DNA from: Chloracidobacterium sp.
Lineage (GTDB): Bacteria; Acidobacteriota; Blastocatellia; Pyrinomonadales; Pyrinomonadaceae
Assembly: GCA_016716305.1 (NCBI GenBank)
Contig: JADJWP010000002.1
Span: 2,602,501 to 2,666,500, forward strand
DNA: 64,000 bases
Direction of reading: 5' to 3'
Positions 1 through 10,319 of the stretch are shown here, piece after piece. The notes beneath the pieces are model-generated. The model had not been told where the DNA came from, did not search any database, and saw only the letters and a program-made list of their open reading frames with translations. A program made the position numbers and the translations under genes. Every line of letters starts with the position of its first letter. Position 1 is the first letter of the stretch.

Positions 1-2
1 TT

Positions 3-899
3 GGATACGACGACATCCTGATCGTCGACAGCCTCGATGAGACGGACAAATGGAAGAATCTGGTCCCGCTCCGGTTTGCTGACTACATCGATGCCTACGA
101 CCTCATGGACGACCTTGACGAGTTCAAGGACGCCGATGTTGTCTTTCACCTCGGGGCTTGTTCCTCGACGACCGAGACCGACGCCGACTACATGATCCGG
201 AACAATTATCAGTACACGCAGGATCTGGCGCGGTGGTCGGTGAAGAATGATATCCGATTCATTTACGCGTCGTCGGCGGCGACGTACGGCGACGGCTCGG
301 CCGGGATGGACGACGGCACCGACGAATTGAACAAACTGCGGCCGCTGAATATCTACGGCTACTCTAAACATCTTTTTGACCGGTTCGCAGCGCGCAACGG
401 CATGTTCGAAAAGATCGTCGGCCTGAAATATTTCAACGTCTTTGGCCCGAATGAGAGCCACAAAGGCGATATGCGTTCGCTGGTGAACAAGGCGTTCGAA
501 CAGATCAACTCGACCGGAACGCTTCAGCTCTTTAAAAGTGCAAATCCCGATTACGCCGACGGCGAATTCGGCCGCGATTTCGTCTATGTGAAAGACGCGG
601 TCGAGATGACGCTGCACTTTTTGGAAAATGACGCGCGCGGTTTGTTCAACGTCGGTTCGGGCCGGATGAATACGTGGAACGCACTTGCCGATGCGATTTT
701 CAAGGCTCTTGATCGTCCGAGGTCGGTCGAATTCATCGACATGCCCGAACACCTGCGCGACCGATATCAATATCACACACAGGCAGATCTCACCCGCATC
801 CGCGAGGCCGGTTACACCGCCGAGACCACGCCTCTGGATTCAGCAGTCGCCGATTATGTGCGAAACTATTTAGTTCCGGGTAAGCACTTGGGCGATTAG
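3..899 (+). CDS. hldD: ADP-L-glycero-D-manno-heptose 6-epimerase, 5' end cut off by the window
   Basis: This enzyme epimerises ADP-D-glycero-beta-D-manno-heptose to the L-glycero form, the activated heptose of the LPS inner core. The reading frame is open from base 3, so the N-terminal nucleotide-binding glycine loop lies outside the window and about 298 residues remain of an expected 320 or so. The remainder follows HldD closely: HLGACSSTTETDADYM, NNYQYTQDL, the ASSAATYGDG segment with the catalytic Ser/Thr, the YGYSK (YxxxK) catalytic pair near base 355, KYFNVFGPNESHKGDM and GRDFVYVKDAVEMTL. It is followed after 4 bp by ribF on the same strand. Heptose synthesis implies an outer membrane with LPS. 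Confidence 0.93.
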   Translation, partial: GYDDILIVDSLDETDKWKNLVPLRFADYIDAYDLMDDLDEFKDADVVFHLGACSSTTETDADYMIRNNYQYTQDLARWSVKNDIRFIYASSAATYGDGSAGMDDGTDELNKLRPLNIYGYSKHLFDRFAARNGMFEKIVGLKYFNVFGPNESHKGDMRSLVNKAFEQINSTGTLQLFKSANPDYADGEFGRDFVYVKDAVEMTLHFLENDARGLFNVGSGRMNTWNALADAIFKALDRPRSVEFIDMPEHLRDRYQYHTQADLTRIREAGYTAETTPLDSAVADYVRNYLVPGKHLGD

Positions 900-903
900 C
901 GGA

Positions 904-1856
904 ATGAAGATATTTCACGGGACAGAGAACGCGAATATACAGAAGCCGACCGTTTTGACGCTCGGCGTATTTGACGGGCTGCATCTCGGCCATCAACGGA
1001 TAATGCAGACGGTCGTTGAACGCGCTCGGGCGGTCGACGCGGTTCCGACGGCGATAACGTTCGACCCGCACCCGCGAGCCGTTCTTCATCCTGAATCGTC
1101 TCCGCCGCTGCTGCAGACACTCGACCAGCGCCTCGCCAATCTTGAGGTCCTCGGCATCGAACAGGCGATCGTCATCCAATTTGACCTCGATTTTTCACGG
1201 CAGCCAGCCGAAGATTTCATTTCCGAGATAATCCATGACCGGCTGCATGCCAAAGAGGTTCATCTTGGCAAAGATTTTGCTTTCGGCCGCAACCGCGGCG
1301 GCAATATCGCTCTCTTGAAAAAGATGAGTTCCGAGCTGGAATTCGTCGCCGAAGAGGTCCCCGAAGTGCGGCTCAGAGGCCATCGGATAAGTTCTTCAAA
1401 GATCCGCAATCTTCTATCCGAAGGCCGCGTGAACCTCGTTCGCCGAATGCTCGATCGTCCGTACGGCGTCGAAGGTGTGATCGAGCGAGTGCACGACGCG
1501 GCCATACGATCGGTTTTCCGACCGCCAATTTGCGGCCACACAACCGCGTCATCCCCAAATTTGGTGTGTATGCGACGGCGACGCTGGTTGACGGCACGTG
1601 GCGGCGAAGCATAACGAACATCGGCGTTCGTCCAACGTTTGAATCTGATGCCGATCCGTCGATCGAAACATATCTGTTCGATTTTGACGGCGATCTTTAC
1701 GGCGATGTCCTCCGTGTGAGGTTTCTTCATAGGATCCGCGACGAACGTAAGTTCAACGGAATAGACGAGTTGAAGTCGCAGATCGAACGCGACTCGGACC
1801 GCGCGCTGAACTATTTCAGGCATCGGGGCGTAAGGAATATGCTGGAGATCTTATGA
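904..1856 (+). CDS. ribF: Bifunctional riboflavin kinase / FAD synthetase, frame interrupted near base 1500
   Basis: RibF phosphorylates riboflavin to FMN and adenylates FMN to FAD. The N-terminal FAD synthetase half is recognisable by LGVFDGLHLGHQRIM (HxGH-type nucleotidyltransferase motif), TFDPHPRAVL and LGKDFAFGRNRGGN. The C-terminal riboflavin kinase half continues in another frame with GHTIGFPTANLRPHNR, NIGVRPTF and DLYGD. The frames join if one G is added to the GG at 1500-1501, giving VHDAGHTIGFPTANL. A broken ribF would normally be lethal, so a sequence error is more likely than a pseudogene. The stop overlaps the next start by 4 bp (ATGA), suggesting translational coupling. Confidence 0.85.
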
Positions 1857-2224
1857 GATTGACCGGGCTGCGGCCGATGCTCACGACCGACAAATTAAAA
1901 GAGACGATCGCCTTTTACGTCGATAACTTGGGCTTTGAATGCGAGGAGTTCAACGATGAATGGGGTTGGGCCTCGATTTCAAAGGACGATGTGGGGCTGA
2001 TGCTTGCACGGCCAAACGAGCATACTGCGTTCGACCGGCCTCAATTCACGGGCTCGTTCTACTTCACCACCGATGATGTCGACAGCCTCTGGGAACAACT
2101 AAAAGGCAAAGCTCGTGTCTGCTACGGCATCGAAAACTTTCCTTACGGCATGCGGGAATTTGCCGTTTTCGACAACAACGGTTATCTGCTCCAATTTGGC
2201 ACGGAGACCGACGAAGCGTCCTGA
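1853..2224 (+). CDS. VOC-superfamily (glyoxalase/bleomycin-resistance-like) protein
   Basis: A 123-residue single-module member of the vicinal-oxygen-chelate fold. It opens with LRPMLTTDKLKETIAFYVDN, the usual first beta-alpha unit, and carries the second half of the module from SFYFTTDDVDSLWEQL to a closing FAVFDNNGYLLQFG strand pair. A metal-ligand Glu that often ends VOC modules is replaced here by QFGTE, so I cannot assign glyoxalase I, dioxygenase or resistance activity. The start overlaps the ribF stop by 4 bp and the next gene begins 6 bp downstream, so it lies inside a ribF-VOC-aarF run. Substrate unknown. Confidence 0.8.
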   Translation: MRLTGLRPMLTTDKLKETIAFYVDNLGFECEEFNDEWGWASISKDDVGLMLARPNEHTAFDRPQFTGSFYFTTDDVDSLWEQLKGKARVCYGIENFPYGMREFAVFDNNGYLLQFGTETDEAS

Positions 2225-2230
2225 ATATCG

Positions 2231-3966
2231 ATGAACGACACAACAGATACTGGGGTAAAGCAAAGGGCACTCTCGCCGGGAAACGGCAGCGCGAACGGCG
2301 CGCGGGCGATGACTCAGACCGATGCTCTGCCGATCGCAAAGTACGTAACGAACGAACAGCTGATCGCCGAGGAAAAGTTCCTTGCCAAAAAAGAGGCCGA
2401 GGTCCAGAGCCGCTATACGGGTATCCGCGGCTGGTTTCGGATCGCTCACGTTTCTGCAGTTATCGGCAAACTTCGCTCTATTTGTATCTCGACCAGTACG
2501 AGATGCATCGGAAAGGCCAGCTCAGGCATGCCCGCGAGCGGTTGCGAACGGCCGAACGGCTTACGCGAGCTGCCGTTTACGGTGAGAAGCTTTACGGCAT
2601 CAAGCTGTGGTTCCTGCATCAGCTGTTGCTCGTGCTTCGCTGGTATATTCTCGGCAGCGAACGCAACCGTGAGGTGAATCAAGAGCGGCAGGCGATCTGG
2701 CTTAAAGAGAAGCTGATCGAGCTTGGCCCGACGTTCATTAAGATCGGGCAATCGATGGGAACGCGCGCCGACCTTCTGCCGCTTCCATTCGTTGTCGCGC
2801 TTGGAGAGCTGCAGGACAATGTCCCCCCGTTTGACAACGAGATCGCATTTGCACGGATCGAGAAAGAGCTTGGCCTCAAGATCAACGAGGTTTACAGGGA
2901 ATTTGAACTTACGCCGGTCGCTGCCGCATCGCTCGGACAGGTGTACCGCGCCCGGCTGCATACCGGCGAAGAGGTCGCCGTAAAGGTCCAGCGGCCGAAT
3001 CTCGAAGCAACGATAAAAGGCGATCTTGAGATTCTAAAAAAGGTGGCCGATTTTGCCGAGCGATTTCCGCAGTTGAATGAGAACGCCGATTGGTCGGGCA
3101 TGCTGCGTGAATTCAACGAGACGATCCACGAAGAGATGGATTACGCCGCCGAAGGGCGTAACGCCGAGCGGTTCCGCGAATCGTTCAAGAACTGGGACAA
3201 CGTTCACGTACCAAAGATCTATTGGGGTTCGACCACCTCAAAGGTGCTGACGATGGAGTACATCCACGGCACAAAGGTCACCGACCTCGAAAAGCTGAAT
3301 GGCCAGGGCATTTCACCAGAAAAGGTAAATCGCTTGCTGATCCGAACGTATCTCAAACAGCTTCTCGAGGACGGCTTTTTTCATGCCGATCCGCATCCCG
3401 GCAATCTGTTGGTGATGCCTGACGGAAGGCTTGCGTTCTTCGATTTCGGCATGGTCGGCCGCATATCGCCCGAACTGCAGTCGAAGATGATCGATGCATT
3501 TTTCCACATTGTCGGGAAAGACCCCGCGGGGATCGCACAGGACCTGATCGATCTCGATTTTATGAAACCCGGAACCGACCCATCGTCAGTTCGTCCGGTG
3601 GTCGAGAAGATGTTCGAGTTTCATCTGAACCTGAAACTCAAGGACGTCAATTTCAAAGAGTTGACCTACGACCTTGCCGACGTGATGTACGATTATCCGT
3701 TTCGTCTGCCGTCGAACTTCACGTACATCATGCGTGCGTTGATGACGCTCGAAGGCATCGGCATCATCACCGACCCGGAGTTCAATTTCTTTGAAACCGC
3801 GAAGCCCTACGCCAAGGAGTTCATGCTCAAACGCGAAGGCGCTGATTTTCGAAAAATATTCGTCAGCAAGATCATGGGCCGCGACGATGGCGGCAAGATC
3901 GACTGGAACCGCACATGGAAGCTCGCCAAGATGGCTGTAAAGACGGTTCTGAACACCGCAAAATAA
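2231..3966 (+). CDS. AarF/ABC1/UbiB-family protein kinase-like ATPase, frame interrupted near base 2472
   Basis: Members of the UbiB family (ABC1 kinase-like fold) are needed for ubiquinone or menaquinone biosynthesis and lipid homeostasis and sit at the membrane. Family marks are the KxGQ motif (FIKIGQSMGTRADLLP), LGELQDNVPP, the A-rich nucleotide loop AAASLGQVYRARL, EVAVKVQRP, and the catalytic region DGFFHADPHPGNLLV followed by FFDFGMVGR. About 80 N-terminal residues, starting at the ATG at 2231, are in another frame; adding one T to the TT at 2472-2473 gives IGKLSLYLYLDQYEMHR and one protein of about 578 residues. A later TTG in frame at 2482 is a poorer start. The distal part lacks the long hydrophobic tail of proteobacterial UbiB. 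Confidence 0.85.
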
Positions 3967-4160
3967 GACGTTTCGCCGGACGGTCAAAGAGAATCGAAAA
4001 GAAAGAGGGAAATTTCCACTAGCTTTTCCGGCATTTCGTCGGTCGCCAACGCAAACACGAGTTGGTCTCGCAATTCTACGCGCCGACTTTGAAAACGAAT
4101 GTCGAGAAACCGGTTCGGATCGGTTCAAAGAAAACAACATTCAAGAATTCCGATCTGCAC

Positions 4161-6172
4161 CTACTTCCTTGACCCGTCAGAGCTCGCGATGCCGGTAAGC
4201 ATTGCATTTGCCTTCTCGATCTGCGCGTCGTCGCCGATCATCCCGATCACGTCTCCTTTCATCAATTTAGTTTTAGCGGGCGGGTTTGCAATGATCTCGC
4301 CTGAACGCGAGATGGCAACGATCGAAGCTCCGGTGACCTCACGCAGTTTCGAGTCGATGACCGTTTTCCCGACCAATTCGTTGTCATCGCTCAGCGCCAG
4401 CCAGCTCAAGCCGATGCTGTCGCTCGCCACAAGCAGTTCGTTAAGAAAATGCCGTTCTTCGTCCGTATTTATCGCCAGGTTGTAACGATCGCTTCGGACC
4501 GCGTCGGTATACTGCTGAACTTTTCGGAGAGAGAAGCCAAGTTCGAGCAAGGTACGCCGCACTATCTGCAGGCCGCCCTCAAGCTCTGGCTGGATCACGT
4601 GATGGGCGCCAAGCGAGTATAGCTGGGGGACGCTCGTGTCCGTGGCGGCTCTGGCAACAATATGCAGGTCAGGTGCCTCAGCTCGGGCCGCCGCGACAAT
4701 AATGCTGGTCGCCGCATCATCCGGTGTCGTTACTACGAGGAGGCGGGCTTGGCTCAGGCTTGCATGCGATATAACCTCTGAGTTGCCGGCGTCGCCGTAT
4801 AAGGCGGGAATGCCGCGCTCGGTGAGTTCCTCAACACGCTCTACATCAGAATCCAGAACGACCAACGGGACGTCGAGTTTCGTGAGTACATTGACGATGT
4901 GCTGCCCGACCCTGCCATATCCGATTACGACAACATGATCGGAGATGTGATCGGCGATCTCTGCAACGTCACGGTGACGATCGAGAAGCCGCCAAACTCC
5001 GGGCATTTTCCGCAATAGGTCCTCTGCCGGTTTTGTTGTCCGGTACATCAGCGGGTTCACCGTTATCGAAAGCAGTGCTCCGGCGAGGATCATCGAATAT
5101 TGGTCCTGACCCAATAATCCGAGAGCCAAACCAGCCTGGCCAAGTATGAACGAGAATTCCCCGATCTGGCTGAGGCCCGCCGCAACGACCAGGAACGTCC
5201 GGGCCGGACGCTTGATGAAGACGCCCATCAAGAGCGTAACAATATACTTGCCAACAGTTATGAGCAGCACGAGGACGATCAAGGCGGCGATGTTCTCACC
5301 GAGATAACTGACATCAACGAGCATGCCTATCGATACGAAAAACAGTACCGTGAATGCATCTCTAAACGGGACCAGATCAGCACTGACCTGATGGCTGAGT
5401 TTCGATTCGTTCACGACGACGCCTGCGGCAAATGCTCCGAGAGCGATCGATACGCCGAATATTTTTGTTGCCGCGAGGGCGATACCAACGGAAACTGCCA
5501 GAACCGCGAGAATGAACAGTTCGCGTGACCCCGACCTGGCAGTACCGGTCAAGATCCAAGGGATCATTTTCCGACCGATGAACACAAGCGCCGCAAAAAG
5601 GCAGCGGCCTTCAGCAGCGTCAAGCCAAGGCTGCTCCAATCCAACCCGCCGTCGCCCGATGCCAGTGTTGGCATCAACAAAAGGATGAGCACGGTTGCGA
5701 TGTCCTCGAGTATCAGCCAGCCGACCGCGGCCTGCCCGTGGGGCGTGCTGAGCAGGCCGTTATCCATCAGACCACGCAATAGCACGACCGTGCTTGCGAT
5801 CGAGATCGCAAGGCCAAGCACCAAACTCGCACCTCGCGACCATCCGAGGTACTGTGCGAACAGATAGCCCATTAGGGTCGTGATCAGCATCTGTCCGACT
5901 GCTCCGGGAATGGCGATATTGCGCACCTTCCAAAGGTCACCGATCGAAAAGTGGAGGCCGACGCCGAACATCAGAAATATCACGCCTAGTTCGGCCAATT
6001 GGCTGATCGTATTGACATCGCCGATGTATCCGGGCGTGAACGGCCCGATAACGATGCCTGCGATCATATATCCAACCAAGGTTGGCAGCCGCACGGCACG
6101 TGCGACCGCTCCGCCGACAAAGGCGGCGGCGAGGGCGACAGCTATATTGATCAGCAGCGGCAGTTCGTGCAT
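4161..6172 (-). CDS. Kef/YbaL-type monovalent cation:proton antiporter with TrkA-N and TrkA-C domains, frame interrupted near 5595
   Basis: A CPA2 antiporter of about 670 residues once its two overlapping frames are joined. The N-terminal two thirds is a Na+/H+-exchanger domain of about 12 membrane segments. A Rossmann RCK (TrkA-N) domain follows with VVVIGYGRVGQHIVN and the acidic residue of VVLDSDVER that usually selects NAD(H), then a TrkA-C domain near the end (LVGKTVIDSKLREVTG, MKGDVIGMIG). The minus-strand reading frame is restored by one extra T in the T5 run (A5 on the plus strand, 5595-5599), giving AAAFFAALVFIG. It probably exports K+ or Na+ under NAD(H) or ligand control. It is convergent with aarF and divergent from the next gene. 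Confidence 0.87.
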
Positions 6173-6259
6173 CGGAAAAACGGACCTAGTTGCTATTGAA
6201 AATGTTGTGAAACGGTGTTATTTGATAGTATCCCGTGAGGTTATCGTAAGTCAAACGCG

Positions 6260-7093
6260 GTGTTTGCGGCATTGAACAGAAAGCGACAAAAGATCCGTTA
6301 TTTAGCCTATTTGTCCGGATCGTGCGCCCGCGCAGATCCGAAGGTACGATGGACCCTCGTTCGGCCACGAACTTTCTGGATAGTGATCTTTGCGGTCGCT
6401 GTCTTTTCCCTCTTCGATCCTATGTTAATAAGATCCAACGCAGCGACTGATCGCCCCATGGCTGAGATCAATTACTCTTCCCGCGATCATTTGATCGGCG
6501 ATCTTCTAAATGCCAAACAGGGCGGTGACAATTGGATCTTGGTCGCCAACTATTGGAGCGGGGCTGCGGCCCCCGAAAACACGCCGATTCAAAGCAAAGT
6601 TGATCTGGTCCGATACTGCTTTTTATGCCCTATTTGAAGCTCAACAGGCTGAGGAACTGATCGTATCTTCACGTCCGGATCTAACAAAGAAAACGATGAA
6701 CTTGTGGGATCGCGACGTGGTCGAGATCTTTCTCGCGCCGGATCTCAGCGCGCCGCGGCGATATTTTGAGTTTGAGGTGAGCCAACGGGCGAATGGCTTG
6801 ATGTTGCGATCGACCTGACGAGCGGCGAGCGGATCGCCGATTGGGACTACAGATCGGGCATGGAGACTGCGGCCCGGATCGAGGATGGCCGCGTGCGGAT
6901 GGCGATGAAGATCCCGTGGGAGGCGTTTGGCAGGAAGCCGAAAACAGGTGATGTTTGGCGGGGGAATATACTAAGGTGCGTGGGTAAAGGGCCTGAACGC
7001 GGATATTTAGCCTGGCAGCCGACCAGGACCGAGACGCCGAACTTCCACGTTCCTGACAAATTCGGCGAGTTCAAGTTCGTAGGTCAGCGATAG
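6260..7093 (+). CDS. Exported CBM9/DOMON-like sugar-binding domain protein, frame interrupted twice
   Basis: Three consecutive frames together encode one protein of about 277 residues. An N-terminal hydrophobic segment (WIVIFAVAVFSLFDP) looks like a signal anchor. After it comes a family 9 carbohydrate-binding-like beta-sandwich: IWSDTAFYALFEA, LWDRDVVEIFLAP, YFEFEVSPTGEWLDVAIDL, MAMKIPWEAFGRKP, GDVWRGNILRC. The breaks are near 6599 (one extra or two missing bases) and at the CC at 6782-6783, where one extra C restores VSPTGEW. Such domains are often found alone in secreted proteins of Acidobacteriota and Bacteroidota; the ligand is unknown. The ATG at 6260 is the only in-frame ATG I can place upstream of the signal anchor. 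Confidence 0.72.
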
Positions 7094-7157
7094 GAACGCC
7101 GCCTCCGCCACGTTCCGGATGCAGAGTGTTTGTCATTACGCTCTCTGCTTCGGTAAA

Positions 7158-7186
7158 TTGACCGCCGTCGGCCTAATCAATAAACT
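7158..7186 (+). promoter_or_regulatory. Possible sigma-70 promoter at the head of the polysaccharide cluster
   Basis: TTGACC at 7158-7163 and TAAACT at 7181-7186 are separated by 17 bp. Transcription would begin close to the GTG at 7194, so either the first flippase is translated from a leaderless message or a later start is used. Base-pattern evidence only. Confidence 0.35.
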
Positions 7187-7193
7187 TACTCAC

Positions 7194-8748
7194 GTGACGC
7201 CCGACACCACTATCGTTTCCCCTGACAATTACGAGAATCAGGCACCTTCGACAGTCGGTATGACGACGAAGATCGTCAAGGGCAGCATTTGGACGCTCGC
7301 CGGCAGTGCCTTGCCATTGCTTGTAACGCTAGTGACGGTGCCATTTACGATTCGTCTCCTAGGTGCCGAAGGATACGGGGTTTTGGTACTCGTCGGTTTG
7401 ATCCCTCATTACCTCGGCTTTGCCGATTTTGGAATGTCGTTGGCGTCGACCAAATTTGGCTCGACAGCCTATGCCGAAGGCAACCCTGAGAAAGAGGGCA
7501 GGGTGATTAGAACGGCTGCCGCCATTGCCCTTGCGGCGGTTACACCGATCGCCCTTTTTATCGTAGTTTTTTCGAAGCCGATCGTTGATGTCGTCTTCAA
7601 CGTCCGTGAGCAATTCCGTGCTGAGGCTTCGACCGCGCTTAAGATCGCTGCGTGCGCGTTTGTCGTGAGTCTGTTGTGTTCGATCGTGAACACGCCGCAA
7701 CTGGCTCGTTTGAGAATGGATCTGAACTCGATGATCAACGCCGGTCCCCGGATCGTCGGCACAATTTTGACGCCCATCGTGCTCTATTTCGGTTATGGGA
7801 TCATTGGCGCGGTGACTGTCGCCCTGGGGCCGCGCTAATGAATCTGGCCGGTCACATCGTTGTTTCGAGCAGATTGCTGCCTCAGCTGTTAGGAATGTCG
7901 GTCGATCGTACGGCGGCGAGGGCGATGATCAGATATGGCGGTGCCTTTGTGATCGGGGCCATTGCCGGTGTTGCTCTGATCAACGCGGAAAAGGGAATAC
8001 TTGCTTCGACGGTCTCGACGACCGCGTTGGCTTACTATTCGGTCGCGTTTTCGTTCGCGATCATGCTGACGTTGTTTTCGGGCTCGATGGTTCAGTCGCT
8101 CTTTCCCGCATTTTCACAGTTGCAGGGAACCGAAAAAAGGTTCAGCTCAACTCGATCTATTCGAGGGCGATAAGGATCAGCATGATCTGGTCGCTGCCGG
8201 CATTGGTGTTTCTGGCTCTGATCGCAAAGCCCTTCTTCACACTCTGGGCCGGCCCCGATTTTGGCCGCGAGAGTTCATTGCCGCTTTATCTGCTGCTTGC
8301 CGGATTGCTTTTCAACATTTTTGCGTACGTTCCGCATTCGATCATCATGGCCTCGGGGCGGACCGACATTTTCGCGAAGTTGTATTGGATCGAACTGATC
8401 CCATATCTCGCAGTCGTGTGGCTTCTTGCTTCAAGATACGGGGCCGCCGGAGCCGCGGCGGCCTGGAGCCTGCGTGTCATCGCCGACGCGGCCGCACATT
8501 TCTTTCTCGCAAATCGGATCGCAGGCGTAACGATTGGCCGTCGGGGCATAGCCGGTTTTGCGGCCGGGTCAGCCATCATGCTCGTGCCGGTTGCAGCAAT
8601 GTTGTATTACGCAGAAACTCATATATGGATCGCGTTGCTTTCGTTGCTGTCGCTCGCAGTTTATGGCCTGATCGCGTGGCGAACGATACTTGAACAAGAT
8701 GAGATCGATTGGGTCACGAATAAGTTGAATGTCCGATTTGCACGATAA
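7194..8748 (+). CDS. Wzx-type polysaccharide flippase (MOP/MATE superfamily), copy 1, frame interrupted twice
   Basis: Wzx proteins flip undecaprenyl-linked oligosaccharide repeat units across the inner membrane. The joined protein has about 518 residues and 12-14 membrane segments. It opens with TTKIVKGSIWTLAG and PFTIRLLGAEGYGVLVLVGL, typical of this family. Adding one G to the G4 at 7826-7829 gives VALGAALMNLAGH. Adding one A to the A6 at 8133-8138 gives GTEKKVQLNSIYSRAIRIS. Both repaired joints match the neighbouring paralogue. GTG 7194 was chosen because the paralogue also has a polar extension before the shared GMTTK; ATG 7260 is an alternative. The gene overlaps copy 2 by 20 bp. Confidence 0.85.
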
Positions 8749-10300
8749 AACAGGAATGATCCCTGAACCCCTTGAAGCGAAGGCAGACAGGATGCCGCCA
8801 TCGACCGCGGGGATGACGACCAAGGTCGTCAAGGGAAGCCTCTGGACGCTTGCCGGCCAGGTCGCACCGCTCGGTGTCTCCTTGGTCACCACGCCGTTCA
8901 CGATTCGCCTGCTCGGAGCCGAAGGCTACGGCGTTTTGATCCTCGTCGGCCTGATCCCGACCTATTTGGGCTTTGCCGATTTCGGAATGTCGATGGCCTC
9001 GACCAAATTCGGTTCAGAGGCGTACGCCGAGGGTGACGAAGAGAAAGAGGGCCGCATTGTCCGAACCGCCGCGTTGATCGCCCTTATGACGTCGGTACCG
9101 GTCGCGGCACTGTTGATTTTTTTCGCCGGACAGATCATCGGCCTGTTCAACGTTCCGCCCGAGCTTTCCTCCGACGCCGTGCTCGCACTTAGGCTCGCGT
9201 CCATAACGTTCGTCATAAATTTTCTCTGCGGAATATTTAACACGCCCCAACTCGCCCGGCTCCGAATGGATCTGAACACGTTCATTAACGCCAGTTCGCG
9301 CATACTCGGCCTGCTCGCAACGCCGCTCGTCCTCTACCTCGGCTACGGAATCGTCGGCGCCGTAACCGTCCTCCTGTTAGCCAGTCTCTTGAACCTAGCA
9401 GGTCACTTAGCCGTGGCCGCGACGTTACTGCCTGGACTGGTTCGTATATCTATAGAATGGAGTGCTTTGTTTCGAGTCTTTCGATTCGGTGTTGGTCTAA
9501 CGGGCGCCGGAATTGCGTTTTTGCTGCTTTCAAATTTGGACAAAGGTGTCTTGCCCGCAATGGTAAGTGTCGAACAACTTGCGTACTACTCAGTTGCTTT
9601 TACTATTGCGGGCTTGATGACAATGTTTTCACAAGCAATGACTCAATCTTTGCTTCCTGCGTTTTCTCAGTTATCCGGCCCTCATAATCTAGCGCATGGC
9701 CGAGATCTTTTCTCTCGAGCGCTTCGACTTAACCTGATCGTACTTCTTCCTGCGCTTGCAAGTCTCGCAGTGATCGCAGAACCCTTTATCTCGTTTTGGG
9801 CAGGCAAGGATTTTGGAAAAGAGAGTATAGAACCATTTTTTATTTTATTGATCGGCGTACTTTTTAATCTCCCGTCTTATTTGCCAATGTGTGCGATCAT
9901 CTCGACAGGCAGAACAGGACTATTGGCTAAGGTGTACCTGATCGAGCTCATACCATATGTGGCTGCACTGGTTCTTTTTACCGGGGCCTGGGGTGCAAAA
10001 GGAACTGCCGTTGCGTGGAGCATTCGTTCTTTATTGGATTCAATAATATTGTTTGTTTTGGCAAAAAGGGTAACAGGCTTCTCTCCTGACTTTAACCGGA
10101 TTTCCACTGTTGCTTTAAGCGGCTTACTTTTCTCGATTCCAGTAATCATGGTGCTTATTAGCGGAGGACCGACCTTTATTGTGTCATCCTCGCTTATTGT
10201 GTGTATGCTTCTTTATTCAGCGATCGTGTGGGAAAAGTTGCTTGCTCGCGAGGAGATCGCTTGGCTTCGCAGTCGATTGATGTTTTTCAAAGCGAAATAA
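8729..10300 (+). CDS. Wzx-type polysaccharide flippase (MOP/MATE superfamily), copy 2
   Basis: An intact 523-residue paralogue of the preceding gene. The first 200 or so residues are close to identical in plan (TTKVVKGSLWTLAG, PFTIRLLGAEGYGVLILVGL, LGFADFGMSMASTKFGSEAY), while the rest is more diverged. Base usage changes inside the gene: up to about 9370 codons mostly end in C or G, afterwards T and A endings dominate (for example around 9540-9680 and 9830-9900). This AT-rich style continues into the next two genes. The simplest reading is recombination that joined a native 5' half to an acquired 3' half. Two flippases may serve two different repeat units, or one may have replaced the other. 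Confidence 0.9.
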   Translation: MSDLHDKTGMIPEPLEAKADRMPPSTAGMTTKVVKGSLWTLAGQVAPLGVSLVTTPFTIRLLGAEGYGVLILVGLIPTYLGFADFGMSMASTKFGSEAYAEGDEEKEGRIVRTAALIALMTSVPVAALLIFFAGQIIGLFNVPPELSSDAVLALRLASITFVINFLCGIFNTPQLARLRMDLNTFINASSRILGLLATPLVLYLGYGIVGAVTVLLLASLLNLAGHLAVAATLLPGLVRISIEWSALFRVFRFGVGLTGAGIAFLLLSNLDKGVLPAMVSVEQLAYYSVAFTIAGLMTMFSQAMTQSLLPAFSQLSGPHNLAHGRDLFSRALRLNLIVLLPALASLAVIAEPFISFWAGKDFGKESIEPFFILLIGVLFNLPSYLPMCAIISTGRTGLLAKVYLIELIPYVAALVLFTGAWGAKGTAVAWSIRSLLDSIILFVLAKRVTGFSPDFNRISTVALSGLLFSIPVIMVLISGGPTFIVSSSLIVCMLLYSAIVWEKLLAREEIAWLRSRLMFFKAK

Positions 10301-10319
10301 CATTTTCATATTCACTTAA

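Noticed and set aside
5564..6172. Treating the two halves of the Kef-type antiporter as two separate genes
   Set aside because: The second half lacks a start region and begins mid-helix; one base added to the T5 run joins them into a normal antiporter.
6260..7093. Calling the CBM9-like gene a pseudogene
   Set aside because: Conserved residues are intact in all three frames, and the breaks fit the local pattern of indel errors.
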